In this document: positions 18,701 through 31,092 of the stretch, in pieces
Layout: the number at the start of each line of letters is the position of its first letter
Numbering within the stretch: position 1 is the stretch's first letter
Made by a program: the position numbers and the translations under genes
Assembly: GCA_013399305.1 (NCBI GenBank)
Contig: VXAI01000091.1
Coordinates: forward strand, 186,001 to 250,000
Source: Rostratula benghalensis
Lineage: Eukaryota; Chordata; Aves; Charadriiformes; Rostratulidae
DNA length: 64,000 nt
Direction of reading: 5' to 3'
Notes under the pieces: generated by a model
Seen by the model: only the letters and a program-made list of their open reading frames with translations
What the model was told of the DNA's origin: nothing
Databases searched by the model: none

Positions 18701-21700
18701 TACAAAGACTGTCACTTGCAGTTGAATGAAGACATTTGTAGTGTGGCAAAAGGCTTGTCCTATTCCAGGAGTGTCCAATTTCAATATTTTGTACATCACC
18801 TACTTTTGTATAGGGGCTCCAAGATGCTTCCCACCATTTGTAATGAAAGTAGAATACTTTACCTTTTTAATTTATGACAGGGTTTTCTTGCAGTTTTAAG
18901 ATGTCAGAGAAGCAACACAAGTAAAAAAAATTGTTGAACCTACTTTTCACAGCAAAAATGCACGTAAGAGATCTCTTGCCTTGGCCTATGATGTATTACT
19001 AGAAGATCTCCTGACTTTCTTGGTCAGGAGCTTGGTCACAAGCTCTTTTGTATCTGACATTATTATGTGCTTTATTAGAATTAGGAGTGCCATAATCAAC
19101 CTGTTTATGGAGTTAAATATATTGGAGTGTTTAGGACATTCATAGTATATACACATACAAAAGAGACACAGACTTGCTTTATCAGTGAAGGCAGTTTATG
19201 TAGACAGAAGGTGAAAAAGAGGAGCACAAGAGAGACTTAGAGGAATACAACTGATTTCTGCATTGAAAAATTATATGGAGTTTTGATGGTTGTTTTTTTC
19301 TTTTTACAGCTTTAACTGCTTACACCTATTTGACAATCTTTGATCTTTTCAGGTGAGTTTTCTCCCATTTAATCTTACTGTTCATTTGTGCCTGTCTTTG
19401 TATATTTCAATACATTTTAAATTTAATTACAGGTACAAACACATGTTATTTAGTGTCATCAGGATAGAAATGCTAATTGGTTTGCCTATAGCTTAAATGA
19501 GTATAAAATTGTATGTTATAATAAATAGAGAATGGATAGTAGCAAATCAGTTTGGTCACAGATTTCTCTGTGCAGATGTGTAACAACATAAACCAGAATC
19601 TAGCATCAAACTCTTACCTGATGGTTCACTTGGAATGGTTCCCTAATGCCAGAGTCATTGGTTCTGAAGTATCCCTCAGTTTTAGCATCAGGAGATGAGA
19701 GGTACATAATCCTATTTCTATTTCAAAATATTTCAAGAGGTAGATCCTGTGCACTCTACCATTAAAATAATTAGATACATTTAGTATTTTTTCCTGTTTC
19801 CTAACAAAATAATATTCAAACTACTTTAAAGTTATGAAGTATGAAAGTTCTGAACACTTTTGATCATATTGATAAGACAGATTCTTACCTGAGAAGCAGA
19901 TTGGTAGCAGTGGTTGGGAAATACACTGCATAAATGCAAGGTTTTTTTAATTATTAACTTACATTATCTTCTTTTATAAGCTCACTAGCTTATGAGAAGT
20001 AGGGATAGGCTCTCTGCAGGATTCTGTGCCCACTACATACTAGAGCTTATCTGACTGATAGTAAAACACTTATAAACAACAGCAGCAAATGGGCAGTAAG
20101 GAAGAGGAATGGTAGATATAGGCACAAAAATACTTAACTTGATCTGTGACTGCATTAAAATTGTGATATAACTTTGATGAATCTTGTATTTTTCTTAGAA
20201 TTTTTATCTGCTGAGTTTTGTCATCTTGACTCAAAATACTTTTTTCACCTTGGGAAAAGTTTTGGTGTTGTACTTTCTGTTTGTATAGAATATTATTTTT
20301 GTAGTTGTAGGAGAAGATGGAATACCCCTGGCACCAATGCATTAGGTTAATTAGGGGATGGACTAGAAGATTATTCTGGCTCACAGTGATCTCTTTCAAG
20401 AGTTTTGTTTTGCTGTAAGGGAGAACAGTGCTCAGTATTTCTGCCACAGAAATACATTTCTGGTTCTTTTATTTTTGCCATCTTCCTGGTTATTTGTAAT
20501 AGTCTTACTAATTATATGAATTTAGTATTTTGTATATGAGCAGTATTATTTCCTCTGCTGTTACTCCACACAGCTGTGGATCAGGTTGTGAGGGTGTGAT
20601 TCTTCAGCAGCTGTGGGGAAGAATTCCTCACCCAATCTGATTTAACATTGTCATTAATTAAGAAAGGGCTGCATAAAGGCACAGGTGGCACTGAATCTGG
20701 GTGTGTTCCAATAAAACAAAATTGTCCAGAGGGTTCAGTAGAGACAAAATAGGCAAAGGAAATGAGAGTCATCCTAGAAAAGTTCAGGCTAATACCATGA
20801 GGATAAAACAATTGAAATTTCAGATGTTCAAAATGAGAGAAAAACTTGGAAAGGAAAAGGCAAGAGAGCTGTAACTGTCAGTGAACGGCCGGTGAGATTA
20901 GAGCTTGTGTAGAAGAAGGTAGGAAGAAAAAGTAAACCTGTTTTGGCCATATACGTAGACAAATCACACTGTAAAAAAGAAGGGCAATACTTGGCATCTC
21001 CTGGGATTTATATTAGTGCTAAACCTCATTTATGGTATATCTCTAAAAGAAGAGTTTAATGGGGAGCTTTTTTCAGTTTTTCACTGGGATACAAAGAAAG
21101 TGACTGTAAGTCAGCCCTGTCGTCTTGTTCATCATGTTCCTTCTCATTTAAAGGGCCTCTCTCAGGTTACAGTATTTCTCAGCAAGTTGATAAAACACAT
21201 GTAATGGTACCAGACAATATTAAAAGGATTTTCTCAAACCAGCTGGGATACCTGGTCTCACGTGTTCCAGGTCCCTTCTAGAAAAAGTCATGGAGTGCAG
21301 GCAGACTAAACCCTGCTTGTGCTGTTTTGTGTCAGAACCTCAGTGTAAAAATGCATTGCATTTGGAGTTACGGTAACCTTTCTTTAGGCTGAGTGGTATT
21401 CTACATTGAAGAAGGTTAGTGGTAGCCTTTGTAAGCACAGCATACCAGAAGTACAGCATCAGGCTGTCTCCTGGTGTAGGGAATTAGACTGACTACCCTT
21501 CTGCAGAAATTATTTGATACCCTTTTTATGGGAACAACTGAAACATCGCTGTGGAGTCTCATTGTTATTCCCACACACAACTCTTTTCTGGATTTGCTGG
21601 AACCCTTGTTGTGACAGTGATGGAGGGGTTAAGTTCCCGGTAAGATGTAGTTATATTTTGTTGTTCAGTTCTGGTGACTGAAGTATATATTGGACAGGCT

Positions 21701-24700
21701 GGAGAGCTAGGCAGAGAAGAACCTAATGAGGTTCAACAAGGGCAAGTGTAGGGACCTGCACCTGGGGAGGAAGAATTCTGGGCACCAATATAGGTCAGGG
21801 GTGGACCTGCTGGAAAGCACTTCTGAAGAGAAGGATCTGGGGGTCCTAGTAGATAGTAAACTGTCCATGAGCCAGCAATGTGCACTTGTCACCAAGAGGG
21901 CCAATGGAATCCTGGGCTGCATAGGGAAGAGTGTGGCCAGTAGGTCAAGGGAGGTCATATTCCCCCTCTACTCTGCACTGGTGAGGCCATAACTGGAATC
22001 CTGCATCCAGTTCTGGGCTCCCCAGTTCAGGAGAGACAGGAAACTACTGAATAGAGTCCAGCCCAGGGCAACAAAGATGACTTGAGGGATCAAAACATCT
22101 CCTTTATGAGGAAAGGCTGAGAGAGCTGGGACTCTTTAGCCTGGAGAAGGCTGAAGGGAGACCTTATTAATGCTTAGAAGGGTGGGTTGAAGGAGGATGG
22201 AGCCAGACTCTTTTCAGTGGTTCCCAGGGACAGGACAAGGCACAAGCTGGAACATAGGAAGTTTCATTCAAATGTGAGGAAAAACTTGTTTCTGGTGAGG
22301 GTGACAGAGCACTGGAACAGGCTGCCCAGGTGGGTTGTGGAGTCCCCTTCTCTGGAGATTTTCAAGACCCACCTGGATGCAGTCCTGAGTCATGTGCTCT
22401 GGGCAATCCTGCTTTAGCAGGGCAGTTGGACTAGATGATCTCTAGAGGTCCCTTCCAACTCTGAGAATTCCATGATTCCATGATATTTGTACATTATCCA
22501 GTTTGTAAAGGCTACAGTTATTTATCATAGTCTAATTCTCCCCCTTTTTTCAGTTTGGTAACATGTCTAATAAGCTACTGGGTAATGATGAAGAAACCCA
22601 GCCCAGTCTATTCATTTGGGTAAGTACTAATAGAAGATTTAGTGTTTGATAATACAACATTGGATACATTGCTGACTGTCATTGCCTGTCCCCCTAGCAC
22701 TCATGACCAACAAACTGTGTCAAAGACCTGAAAAATAAGGAGATCCAAGACTGATACTATAAAGAATAGTTACAGGATAGGGGAGGGACAGGAAAAATAA
22801 TTAAGAAATGCTTAATTTCTAGCTGTTTGTAAGAAGTGGAGTGTTGGCGTAAAAGAAGTTGAAAAAAATGCCTATTCCATAAAGTTTCCAGTTTCTTTCC
22901 ATCTGTCTACTTTTGAAAGAATTGGAAATAGTAGGTTTATCCTACTGGTTCCTGCACAGACCAGAACACATTTGATGTGATGTTCAGTGTTTCTAAACGG
23001 AATTCTCAATTTTCAGGTTTGAAAGGTTTGAAGTTCTAGCCGTATTTGCATCTACAGTTCTGGCACAGCTTGGTGCTCTTTTTATACTGAAAGAAAGGTA
23101 GGGATATGTACCATTTTCTTTTATTTTTTTGTTATGTATGAAGATATTCCAGACGGAGCAAAAGCATATGCATTCTACAGATGTAGAGAGAGATTGTAGA
23201 AAAAAGTTCAGATTTTAATAAATATTCCTAAACCTATTCACTTTTATTGATTATGCTACAGGTAGGCTTTAGATGAAATTATAAGAATTAATAAATGTAA
23301 TTATACAGCTTTCAGGGAAAAGACTTTGTGTTCTGAAGTATCCCATTTTCCAAAAAGTTAGGTATTTCATTTAATGTGTTTCCGTATACATCCCGACTTT
23401 TTAAGTTCATTAATAAATAAAACTTATTTTTTATTTTTTTTTCTTCAATTACTTCATTAAGGAAAGAAACTTCATAATATATTAAGGATCTGAATGTGTT
23501 TAAACTGTCAACTCCATCAGTCCCTTAAAATTTGCTCAAGTATTAATTTGACATAGCAGTTGCACTTGGAAGCATTTGTGTTTTAGGAGGTTAGCCTAAA
23601 AAAATTTCTTAGTCTTTAAAAATTAAGAGGCTTTTGTTAACATCTGGAATTTAAAACTAGGGCAGTGTACCTTCCATTTTTCTGTTCAAAGGCTCACTCT
23701 TATTTTCACTATAAAGGGCTCTGTTAACAACTTAGTGATTGTACCATACACTGATCTGCTGTACAAACAGTACACTGGAATGAATTCTAATAACGATGTA
23801 CTCCTAAAGCCTCCAAGTTTTCAAACATCAGTTTTAGGAAATTCCCAAGACTTATCATAGGTTTTACTGCTACAGTTGAAGCTCACTCCTTATTTTATGG
23901 GTGGGAAAAGAAAGATGAGATTTATATCTTCTACACAGTATCCCACATCTCCGCTGTTTGGCCTAGTTTAGTGAGAGGCTGTAAGTCAGGGATTTCTGAC
24001 TTAATTTCATGTGGTTGCCAACACTGGTGGTGGCAGTAGTAGTGTTTTTTGGCTTGGTCATTTACAAGCATCTTGGGGTTTTGTGTAGGCAGAATTCATA
24101 GTAGCTTGCAACTATGTGGCACAGTTTGGAAGAAGTGAGGAAATGAAATTAAAAAGTGTGCTTCAGGTATCAAAGTTTTACTGTATGAATATAACTCAAA
24201 TTTTCAATTATTTTTGTAGTGCAGAGCGGTTTCTGGAACAACCTGAGATACACACGTAAGAAATTATTTTGATGTGTAAAGTGATAGTTTTTTCAGTGTC
24301 TGTTTGTGTTTCTAAGTCTTAATCAAGCATGTATTAATTATGCAAGTGCATTCAACGCCAAATTGGTTTTGGTACTTTGACATCTGTTTCAAACTGTGCA
24401 AGCTATATTGCAGACTGTTTTTTCGAGGTACAGTTGAAATGTAATGCACACACTCTCTTAAATAATGATGTAACTACTGGTGTTACAGGGCAAAAGACTG
24501 GGACATGGCATGTATGGTGAAGTTGAAGCTGTCCTAGGAAAGGGTAGGGGCACAGGGCCTAATTCCATAGGAAACTAAGCTTTTTTTTTATCTCTACTGC
24601 TGAGGGAAAAATGTATTTAAATCTTCAAAGGACAAACATATATGTGTGTGCATGTATGCAATTAGTTAAGAACTGTGACTCAACGTGATGAACTTCATGT

Positions 24701-27700
24701 ACAGCCTAACGTGATATGACTACTGTATGAAGTTCAGCGAGCCCATATAAACCTAAAATGATAATACATTGCCTGTTATCATATCATGCATTATACTGGT
24801 TTATCTTACTCTTGTTTTCAGTCTCAGTGACAGATACCAAGCCAAGTATTTTGATACTGTAATTTGATACTAGTAATTACAGCTTGATTTCATGTTTTGT
24901 GATGACGTGAAATTAAGATACTTTGTTTTTTTCTTCCTCCCTAGGGGGCGACTGCTGGTTGGTACTTTCGTGGCTCTCTTTTTCAACTTATTTACAATGC
25001 TTTCCATTAGGAATAAGCCTTTTGCTTATGTCTCTGAAGGTATGTGATAAATTAATCTATAACAAGAATTGGGAAAAGATTTAAATGTTCCTATTTTTAT
25101 CAAGGTATAACTTGTCTGGTAACTTTCTTAACTAGTGGGTATATATTACTATCACCTCCATTAATGTAACTTCATGCCGTTTAGAATTACTATCCAAACT
25201 TCAACTTTAGTTTGCTTATAAGGCTCTCAAGTAGTATGTTGTCATTAATATAATAAACTGAGTATCATTTTAATGCTGAAGTACCCTTTATTTTCATTCT
25301 TTTGGGTTCAATCAGTGAAGGTGATCTGACAGATACGAGAACTTTGAAGACATTTTATGGATATATTAATGGATTAAAAATAAATTAATGTAATAATGCT
25401 TCTTAATAGCTCTTTTAGCTGGGAATTTTTCACTGTGAAATAGGCTTGCAATAATTTCCGCTAATTGTAAATTGTTTATAGTTATATATTATACTTTATA
25501 TTGTATAAAAGATAATTGTGATGGTTATGATCAGGAATTATATTTGTATTTAATCATGAGACATATTTTACTTACTGCCTAGAAAAGTCAGACACTTGGG
25601 GTTTTTTTAAGTGACAGTGCATCTGCTGAGATACATTTATTCATTGATAGTGTATTGGGTTCTTCCCTTAAAGTAAAACTTTAAGTATACTTTAAAATAG
25701 ATACCTTTACTCATAGTAATTTTTACTACCTTCTTGCTTTTGCAGCTGCCAGCACAAGTTGGCTTCAGGAGCATGTTGCAGATCTTAGTAGAAGGTAAAA
25801 CTTTATACTGTTTTTCAAAATTGTTAGCTCCTGGAAGGTAGTGTTTTTTGTGTGTAATAATGACTTGGATGGGTGTTGAGGCACAAACTGTTGTGTATTA
25901 GGGCTTTTAAAACAGCTTTACCTACTGTAGGTCTAGTGTATGAACTCTAGAGCAAACACTGTCTTTCATATTACCCAGATACATGATTCTAATAGAAATA
26001 CATCTTCTGCATAACTTTCTTTCCCTTTGACTGTGTTCAGTGCACTCTATGTAATTCTCCCTGGACGGGGTGAGGTAAATAGCTTTGTCATGTACAGGCT
26101 TGAACAGCATTTCTCAACCATCATTACTGGTCATGATTTGCATTTATTTACTCAGATGACTTAGGATAGTTGCAGTTCAAATGTGATGTATGGAATAGGT
26201 TACTCACTGAGACAGAGCTATGGAAACTCCACCTGTCCAGCAGCAAAATGGAAAGTCTGTCTCTTCCATGGGCTGAAGCATTGTTGCTTATTCATCTTGT
26301 CTGTTATCTCTCTTGTTTGTATTGGATATCAGAATGCAAGATAACATTGTTTGCAAATAATTTTGTCAGATGTCAGAAATGTTTATTTTGAGCCGTACAT
26401 CTTCTTCCAAGTACTTATGCTGTCAATATCAAAAAATGTTAAACCATATTGTGTAACATGTTAAGTATGCTGCGAAGCCCATCTGTTTCTGCGTGTTGTG
26501 ATTTTTGTATACAGTTGAGGAAAGTAGAGCACTGGTTTGTTAAACAGAATTGATTTTATACAGATATAAGGTATTCTGCAAAACTATTTCGGAGGACTAA
26601 CAGTAGAGTTCCCCAGGTACCTGGAGTTTCAGTGTAAAAGAAACCAAAAAAACCAAAACCAAAACCCCCTAAAACAAAACAAAAATCAAACCAAACAACC
26701 TCAACTCCCTGTGAATAGCAATCAGGGACACTAGCAGAGTTTTTCTTTAATGATGTGGTAACAGAGTGTTATGTGAAAGAAGACAGATGGATAACTAGAA
26801 AGGCTCCCAGCTCAAGACTCTGGAATTACTACTGGGTTTTGAGACAACCTGTACACAGCTATGCCAATAATTTTTTAAAAATACTAAATTTTTGGTAGTA
26901 CATATGCAGCTATTTCAGATGTGTTCTGAGAAGCTGTGCTGATTGCAAAATACCTGCACCTGTATGTAATTATGTTGATTAAAATTCTTACAGGAGCTGA
27001 CCAGCGCATGATCTTGAAACATAGGTTGGATGTAAACAGAGCAGCAAAATATTTCATGTTGTGTTTTCCTTTAAATTTTGCAGTATGTGACATGCACTTA
27101 CATTCACTGGGAAGTACAGAAACCCTTCATCTTCATGCTACCATTGATAGAAGATAACTATAAGTAAATTACTTGTCCCAGTGTCCCCTCGTGGGTTTTT
27201 TGGACTCCTCTTATCCAGCTAGGTGGTCTACTCCCTCTTTTCAGACTCCATGAGTTAGCTAGCTTTGGCTTTAGAACAGTTTTTCACACCAAGGTGGCAG
27301 ATGGATTGAAGACTAGAGAGATGCAAATCTCCCAATATTTACATATCTGTAATAGCAGTATCTGAACCTGTGAAATTTCTTGTGTACAGCTGACAAAGTT
27401 AACTGTTACCAGAAAACAGAAAGTAGCTCAAGATGGGTATTTTAACATGTAGAAATACTGTATAAAGATGAGTATAGCATTGTGTAGATGGGAAGATAGA
27501 TTTAAAGCAAATTTAAGATGCAAGAGGTTAAGAATGTTTCAGATATGAGAGGGAACATCATGTGAATCTAAACTTCATTAATTTTTGCTGACATCAGACT
27601 ATTATGGAACTTTGAGCAGAATTAGAAGTGCCTTTTCAGTCTTTAGAGACATCATTTGCTGTGACTACAAGGTGTATTTGAAGTCAAATACTGAAATTGT

Positions 27701-30700
27701 GGGTGTAACTATTTTGTATTTTGAACTAATGATGAGCAGTTAGCTGTCAACTGCCTTTTCTCTTCTGTTACAGTATTTGTGGAATCATCCCAGGACTGAG
27801 TAGCATCTTTCTGCCACGAATGAACCCTTTTGTCTTGATTGATATCGCTGGAGCTCTAGCTCTTTGCATCACATATATGCTCATTGAAATCAAGTATGTA
27901 CAGTTTTGTTGTTTGAAAAAAAAGTAACTCTTTTTGTATCCAGTTATGGGAAGTTGCATTTTTTACATGAAAGGAATGATCTCATCAAAAGCTGTATTCT
28001 ATACAAATGGGATTGCAACTCCATGAATGTATTACTCTTTTTAGAAAGATGTATAGTTCAGATGAGATTAGTGCGTGTAATATTCTGTAAGTACATATAA
28101 TTTAAGAGAATTAAAAAGAATAATAAGAAAACTCTTATGCCTTTCCAAAATACGAATGCCTGTTTTTCTTTATAATTGTTCTTTCTCTGTAGCAATTATT
28201 TCGCTGTAGACACAGCCTCTGCTATAGCAATTGCTTTGATGACATTTGGTACCATGTATCCCATGAGTGTCTACAGTGGGAAAGTACTACTCCAGGTAAG
28301 GCAATGTCACAAAGTAAGGGGGTTTTGTGGTTTCAGTTTTGTTAAATGTCTTTCCTTAAAAAACACCCTCATAAAATATGTTTTAAGCATTTGAATAGGA
28401 ATTGTTCCAAGGGGAATTTGTGATGTGCTGGAAGAATTTTAAGGGCAGTAGAAATATGCATCATGAAGTTATAAGATTTTATTGTGTAATGCCATCGGTC
28501 TCTTGTGTACTCAAACCAGACTAAAAGGCTCTCTTGCTTAAATAGGGCCAGGCACTTTTTATTATAACTTTTTTTTTCTTTTTTTTTTTTTTTCTTAAAG
28601 ACAACTCCACCTCATGTGATTGGCCAGTTAGATAAACTCCTTAGAGAGGTAAGTCAGGGTATAATACATGACACAGTGTGCACAGGTACCATTAAATAAG
28701 CATTTGGGAATATAAAGAGTTTGTGTGAGTAGTCCAAGAAGATTGCTAAAAAATTGCTTTTTATATATATTTTTTAGCTGCATGTAAAAAATACAGATCT
28801 TGCTATCTAAGATGAATAGTGTCATTCAGGTATCTGGCACAAATCTGTTGAAGTAGTGCAGACTGGTGTTTAATTAAATAAATTCAAGCTATCATTGAAG
28901 AAGTTTTCAAATGTGTGCTGGGGGAGGAAAAGGAGTACAGGCAGCTGTTGACTTATATCATATCAAGTTCAGAAAATACTGCAGTTTGGCAGCAAGAGTT
29001 ACTTGAAATTACTTACTTAAATGCACTTTTTGGATGGATTTGGATGTTTAAGGGTGGCAAAAGTACAGTAGATAAGCATTAGTGGCATCATTTACAGACA
29101 ACGTACTCTGTAGTATGGAAGCTGTTATTTCACTACTGAAAATGCTGTATTATTCAGCTATGAGTCAAAGCACATTTCCAAAAGGATTTGAAACATCTCT
29201 AATTTATTTTCATGTTTCTGGATGTTTGTGTAAAATTAGGTTTCAACTTTGGATGGTGTCTTGGAAGTTCGAAATGAGCATTTCTGGACGTTGGGTTTTG
29301 GCACTCTGGTAAGTTGTGTCTTTATTGTCTTTTTAGCCTTTAGAAAAAGGTTGTCAGTTACTACTTTGGATTTTTTTATTTAAATAAAGTAAGAAAATTA
29401 TTTTGGAATCTTAAATATAAAAATGAAATTGATGAAAGCAGTACTCAGTCCTTGTAATTTATTGCAAAAGTTCTCTTCCCTTGTCCTTTATATTTCTTTA
29501 AAGCTTTGTTACTGGTATTATTTTATGTATATTGCAGCTCTAGATTAAAGCATGCATTTTGCAACTGTAGAATTGCTTTTGTATTTTGGCAGTGAAGAAA
29601 ACCCCAAACACCAGTAAAGACATTTTTCAGATGGCATATTATTGCAAATTGTCTCAGAGGGTAGAAAAAGAAAACTGTAAACCCTCAGGTACTAAAGGTC
29701 TACAGTGGAATCATACTTCAGCATTTCTGGGGATGGGAGTGGAAAAAAACATCTACCATTTTGTACTGTAAGATGAAAGAAATTAAGGGGCTTTTTTTTT
29801 TTTTTTTTTTTTTTTTGTGATACAGAACAATCACACACAGAGAACTCAATTATTTCTTTGTTGATGCAGTTATGTTGTGATAGCCAGAAAATTAAGACTC
29901 ATAGAATTCTTTTTCTCTGCTTCTGAATTCTTCCAGTGTAGAGATATATATATAGAACAAGCAGTGAACCATGTTCTTTATCAGTTATGAACTGGAAAAA
30001 GCACTTTGAGGGGTTCTTTTTGTCCTGCTCTTCTGCAGCAGTAGTTCACGGTACATGAGATAGTGATACTGAGAGGAAGGCAGGGCCAGCCTGCAGTTAT
30101 ACATATGTCCAGGAGAATCTAGTCTGAGTTCCACAAGGGGCATTGCCTCTGTTCTTGCTCGTGGTCCCAATTGAGTGTGCCTTCCATTCACGTTGTCCTC
30201 TGGTCTGCTCCAACAGCACAGTGATGATGCTTTTTCCCCAAACTGGAATGTGGAGGTTGTCTGCACTTTGCTCTTCTTTTAGGATGCTTTTTTTTCCTGG
30301 CTGTTGCCTTTCCTTTCCTGCCATCATACATTTTATTTATAGTTTGGTCTTAAGACTCAGTCTTCCTGAATGATGATCTTGATGTGAGATCATAAGAGAT
30401 CAACGCATTAGAAAAGATCAAAATGTATCCTAATTAAGGAATCATTTAGTACGTTCCTCATTTTAGTCAGTAGTCTCCACTGCAGAAGGTCTTTGCATAA
30501 TTCTCTGCAGGATAACTTATCTCTTCTTGAATGCATATGAAGAATCTTTATTGAAGTGAGAGTTAACAGCCAACTTATTTTTATCGCTTTCTAGGCCGGA
30601 TCAGTACATGTCCGAATCCGGAGAGATGCAAATGAACAAATGGTACTTGCCCATGTCACTAACAGATTGTACACATTGGTCTCTACCTTGACTGTTCAGA

Positions 30701-31092
30701 TTTTCAAAGATGACTGGATCAGACCTACCTTATCATCTGTGCCTATTGCAAACAATATTCTGAACCTTTCGGATCATCATATTATTCCAATGCCACCTTT
30801 GAAAGCTGCTGATAATTTGAACCCTGTTACATCCACTCCAGCTAAGCCCAGCAGCCCTCCGCCAGAATTTTCTTTTAACACACCAGGCAAAAATGTGAGT
30901 CCCGTCATCCTTTTAAACACTCAGACAAGGCCCTATGGACTGGGCTTAAATCATGGATCAGCACCCTACAGCAGTGTACTCAATCAAGGATTTGGAATAC
31001 CGGGAATGGGAGCAACTCAAGGATTCAGAACTGGTTTTCTCAATGTCCCAAGCAGATATGGAACAAACGCTCGTGGTCAGCCTCGGCCGTAA
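15260..31092 (+). CDS. SLC30A6: Zinc transporter 6 (ZnT6), complete, 14 exons
   Basis: Exons 15260-15262, 17651-17737, 18277-18361, 19310-19352, 22554-22619, 23017-23097, 24220-24255, 24945-25039, 25746-25794, 27774-27893, 28193-28295, 28601-28648, 29240-29308 and 30595-31092 join in phase to 1383 nt, 460 aa (human is about 461). Cation diffusion facilitator with six predicted membrane segments: about 34-51, 59-83, 101-119, 137-155, 200-221 and 224-250. A long cytosolic C-terminal domain follows. Active ZnTs carry an HxxxD zinc site in segments 2 and 5. Here the His positions are Leu66 (LTIFD, Asp70) and Phe201 (FVLID, Asp205), the known ZnT6 signature. The protein is therefore expected to transport only as the regulatory partner of ZnT5 in the early secretory pathway, where the complex supplies zinc to enzymes such as alkaline phosphatase. 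No His-rich loop is present between segments 4 and 5. The tail ends in QPRP. Confidence 0.97.
17298..17328. repeat. Perfect inverted repeat, 12-bp arms
   Basis: Arms TTTTACTTAAAA and TTTTAAGTAAAA around a 7-base loop, in SLC30A6 intron 1, about 320 bases before exon 2. Confidence 0.9.
17574..17599. repeat. Perfect inverted repeat, 11-bp arms
   Basis: Arms TTTTTGCCAAT and ATTGGCAAAAA around TATT, ending 51 bases before SLC30A6 exon 2. Confidence 0.92.
17651..17737 (+). CDS. SLC30A6: SLC30A6 exon 2
   Basis: 29 codons, phase 0 at both ends; acceptor TTTAAAG, donor GTAAGT. Encodes the cytosolic N-terminus (residues 2-30). Confidence 0.95.
18277..18361 (+). CDS. SLC30A6: SLC30A6 exon 3
   Basis: Residues 31-58: membrane segment 1 ([18 protein letters not shown]) and the following SSTNSI loop. 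Acceptor CAACAG, donor GTAAGT; ends one base into codon 59. Confidence 0.95.
19310..19352 (+). CDS. SLC30A6: SLC30A6 exon 4
   Basis: 43 nt, first half of membrane segment 2 ([13 protein letters not shown]). Contains Leu66, which replaces the metal-binding His of active transporters, and the retained Asp70. Confidence 0.95.
19353..22553 (+). other. SLC30A6: SLC30A6 intron 4
   Basis: Intron containing a roughly 0.8 kb sense CR1 copy (21690-22484), the longest in the window. The rest is AT-rich single-copy sequence. Confidence 0.85.
21690..22484 (+). mobile_element. CR1 LINE, 3' part including the end of ORF2
   Basis: Begins in the CR1 reverse-transcriptase ORF: 21726-21989 reads as the C-terminal part ([36 protein letters not shown]). 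An in-frame stop follows where the ORF should continue ([14 protein letters not shown]), so it is dead. The usual CR1 3' region and a CCATGATTCCATGAT tail come next. It is in the same orientation as SLC30A6, in intron 4. Near-identical blocks recur at 51765-52023, so both come from one subfamily. Confidence 0.93.
22554..22619 (+). CDS. SLC30A6: SLC30A6 exon 5
   Basis: 66 nt; second half of membrane segment 2 and the cytosolic loop [10 protein letters not shown]. Acceptor TTTTCAG, donor GTAAGT. Confidence 0.95.
23017..23097 (+). CDS. SLC30A6: SLC30A6 exon 6
   Basis: 81 nt; FERFEVLA followed by membrane segment 3 ([16 protein letters not shown]). Donor GTAGGG. Confidence 0.95.
24220..24255 (+). 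CDS. SLC30A6: SLC30A6 exon 7 (36 nt)
   Basis: Very short exon encoding [11 protein letters not shown] between split Ser and Thr codons; it forms the loop between membrane segments 3 and 4. Acceptor TTTTTGTAG, donor GTAAGA. Confidence 0.94.
24945..25039 (+). CDS. SLC30A6: SLC30A6 exon 8
   Basis: 95 nt; membrane segment 4 ([19 protein letters not shown]) and [10 protein letters not shown]. Acceptor CCCTAG, donor GTATGT. Confidence 0.95.
25746..25794 (+). CDS. SLC30A6: SLC30A6 exon 9
   Basis: 49 nt; [15 protein letters not shown]. This is the loop that is His-rich in most ZnTs; here it has a single His. Confidence 0.95.
25795..27773 (+). other. SLC30A6: SLC30A6 intron 9
   Basis: AT-rich intron with an A/C-rich run at about 26641-26700 (AAACCAAA-type). 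No other gene or LINE recognised. Confidence 0.85.
27774..27893 (+). CDS. SLC30A6: SLC30A6 exon 10
   Basis: 120 nt; [17 protein letters not shown] then membrane segment 5. Carries Phe201 in place of the metal-binding His, and the retained Asp205 (FVLID). Confidence 0.95.
28193..28295 (+). CDS. SLC30A6: SLC30A6 exon 11
   Basis: 103 nt; membrane segment 6 ([20 protein letters not shown]) and the [10 protein letters not shown] linker into the C-terminal domain. Ends in phase 0. Confidence 0.95.
28601..28648 (+). CDS. SLC30A6: SLC30A6 exon 12
   Basis: 16 codons, [16 protein letters not shown], start of the cytosolic domain. Preceded by a T run of more than 25 bases ending TTCTTAAAG. Confidence 0.95.
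29240..29308 (+). CDS. SLC30A6: SLC30A6 exon 13
   Basis: 23 codons, [20 protein letters not shown] onward; core strands of the CDF C-terminal domain. Donor GTAAGT. Confidence 0.95.
29309..30594 (+). other. SLC30A6: SLC30A6 intron 13
   Basis: Contains a T run at about 29791-29816. Short open segments on both strands around 30.0-30.37 kb overlap each other and show no protein-like pattern. No repeat family recognised. Confidence 0.8.
30595..31092 (+). CDS. SLC30A6: SLC30A6 terminal coding exon 14
   Basis: 165 codons plus stop. Encodes the end of the C-terminal domain ([29 protein letters not shown]) and the ZnT6-specific tail with [19 protein letters not shown]. The stop is a tandem TAATAA that overlaps a poly(A) signal. 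Confidence 0.97.
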   Translation, partial: AGSVHVRIRRDANEQMVLAHVTNRLYTLVSTLTVQIFKDDWIRPTLSSVPIANNILNLSDHHIIPMPPLKAADNLNPVTSTPAKPSSPPPEFSFNTPGKNVSPVILLNTQTRPYGLGLNHGSAPYSSVLNQGFGIPGMGATQGFRTGFLNVPSRYGTNARGQPRP

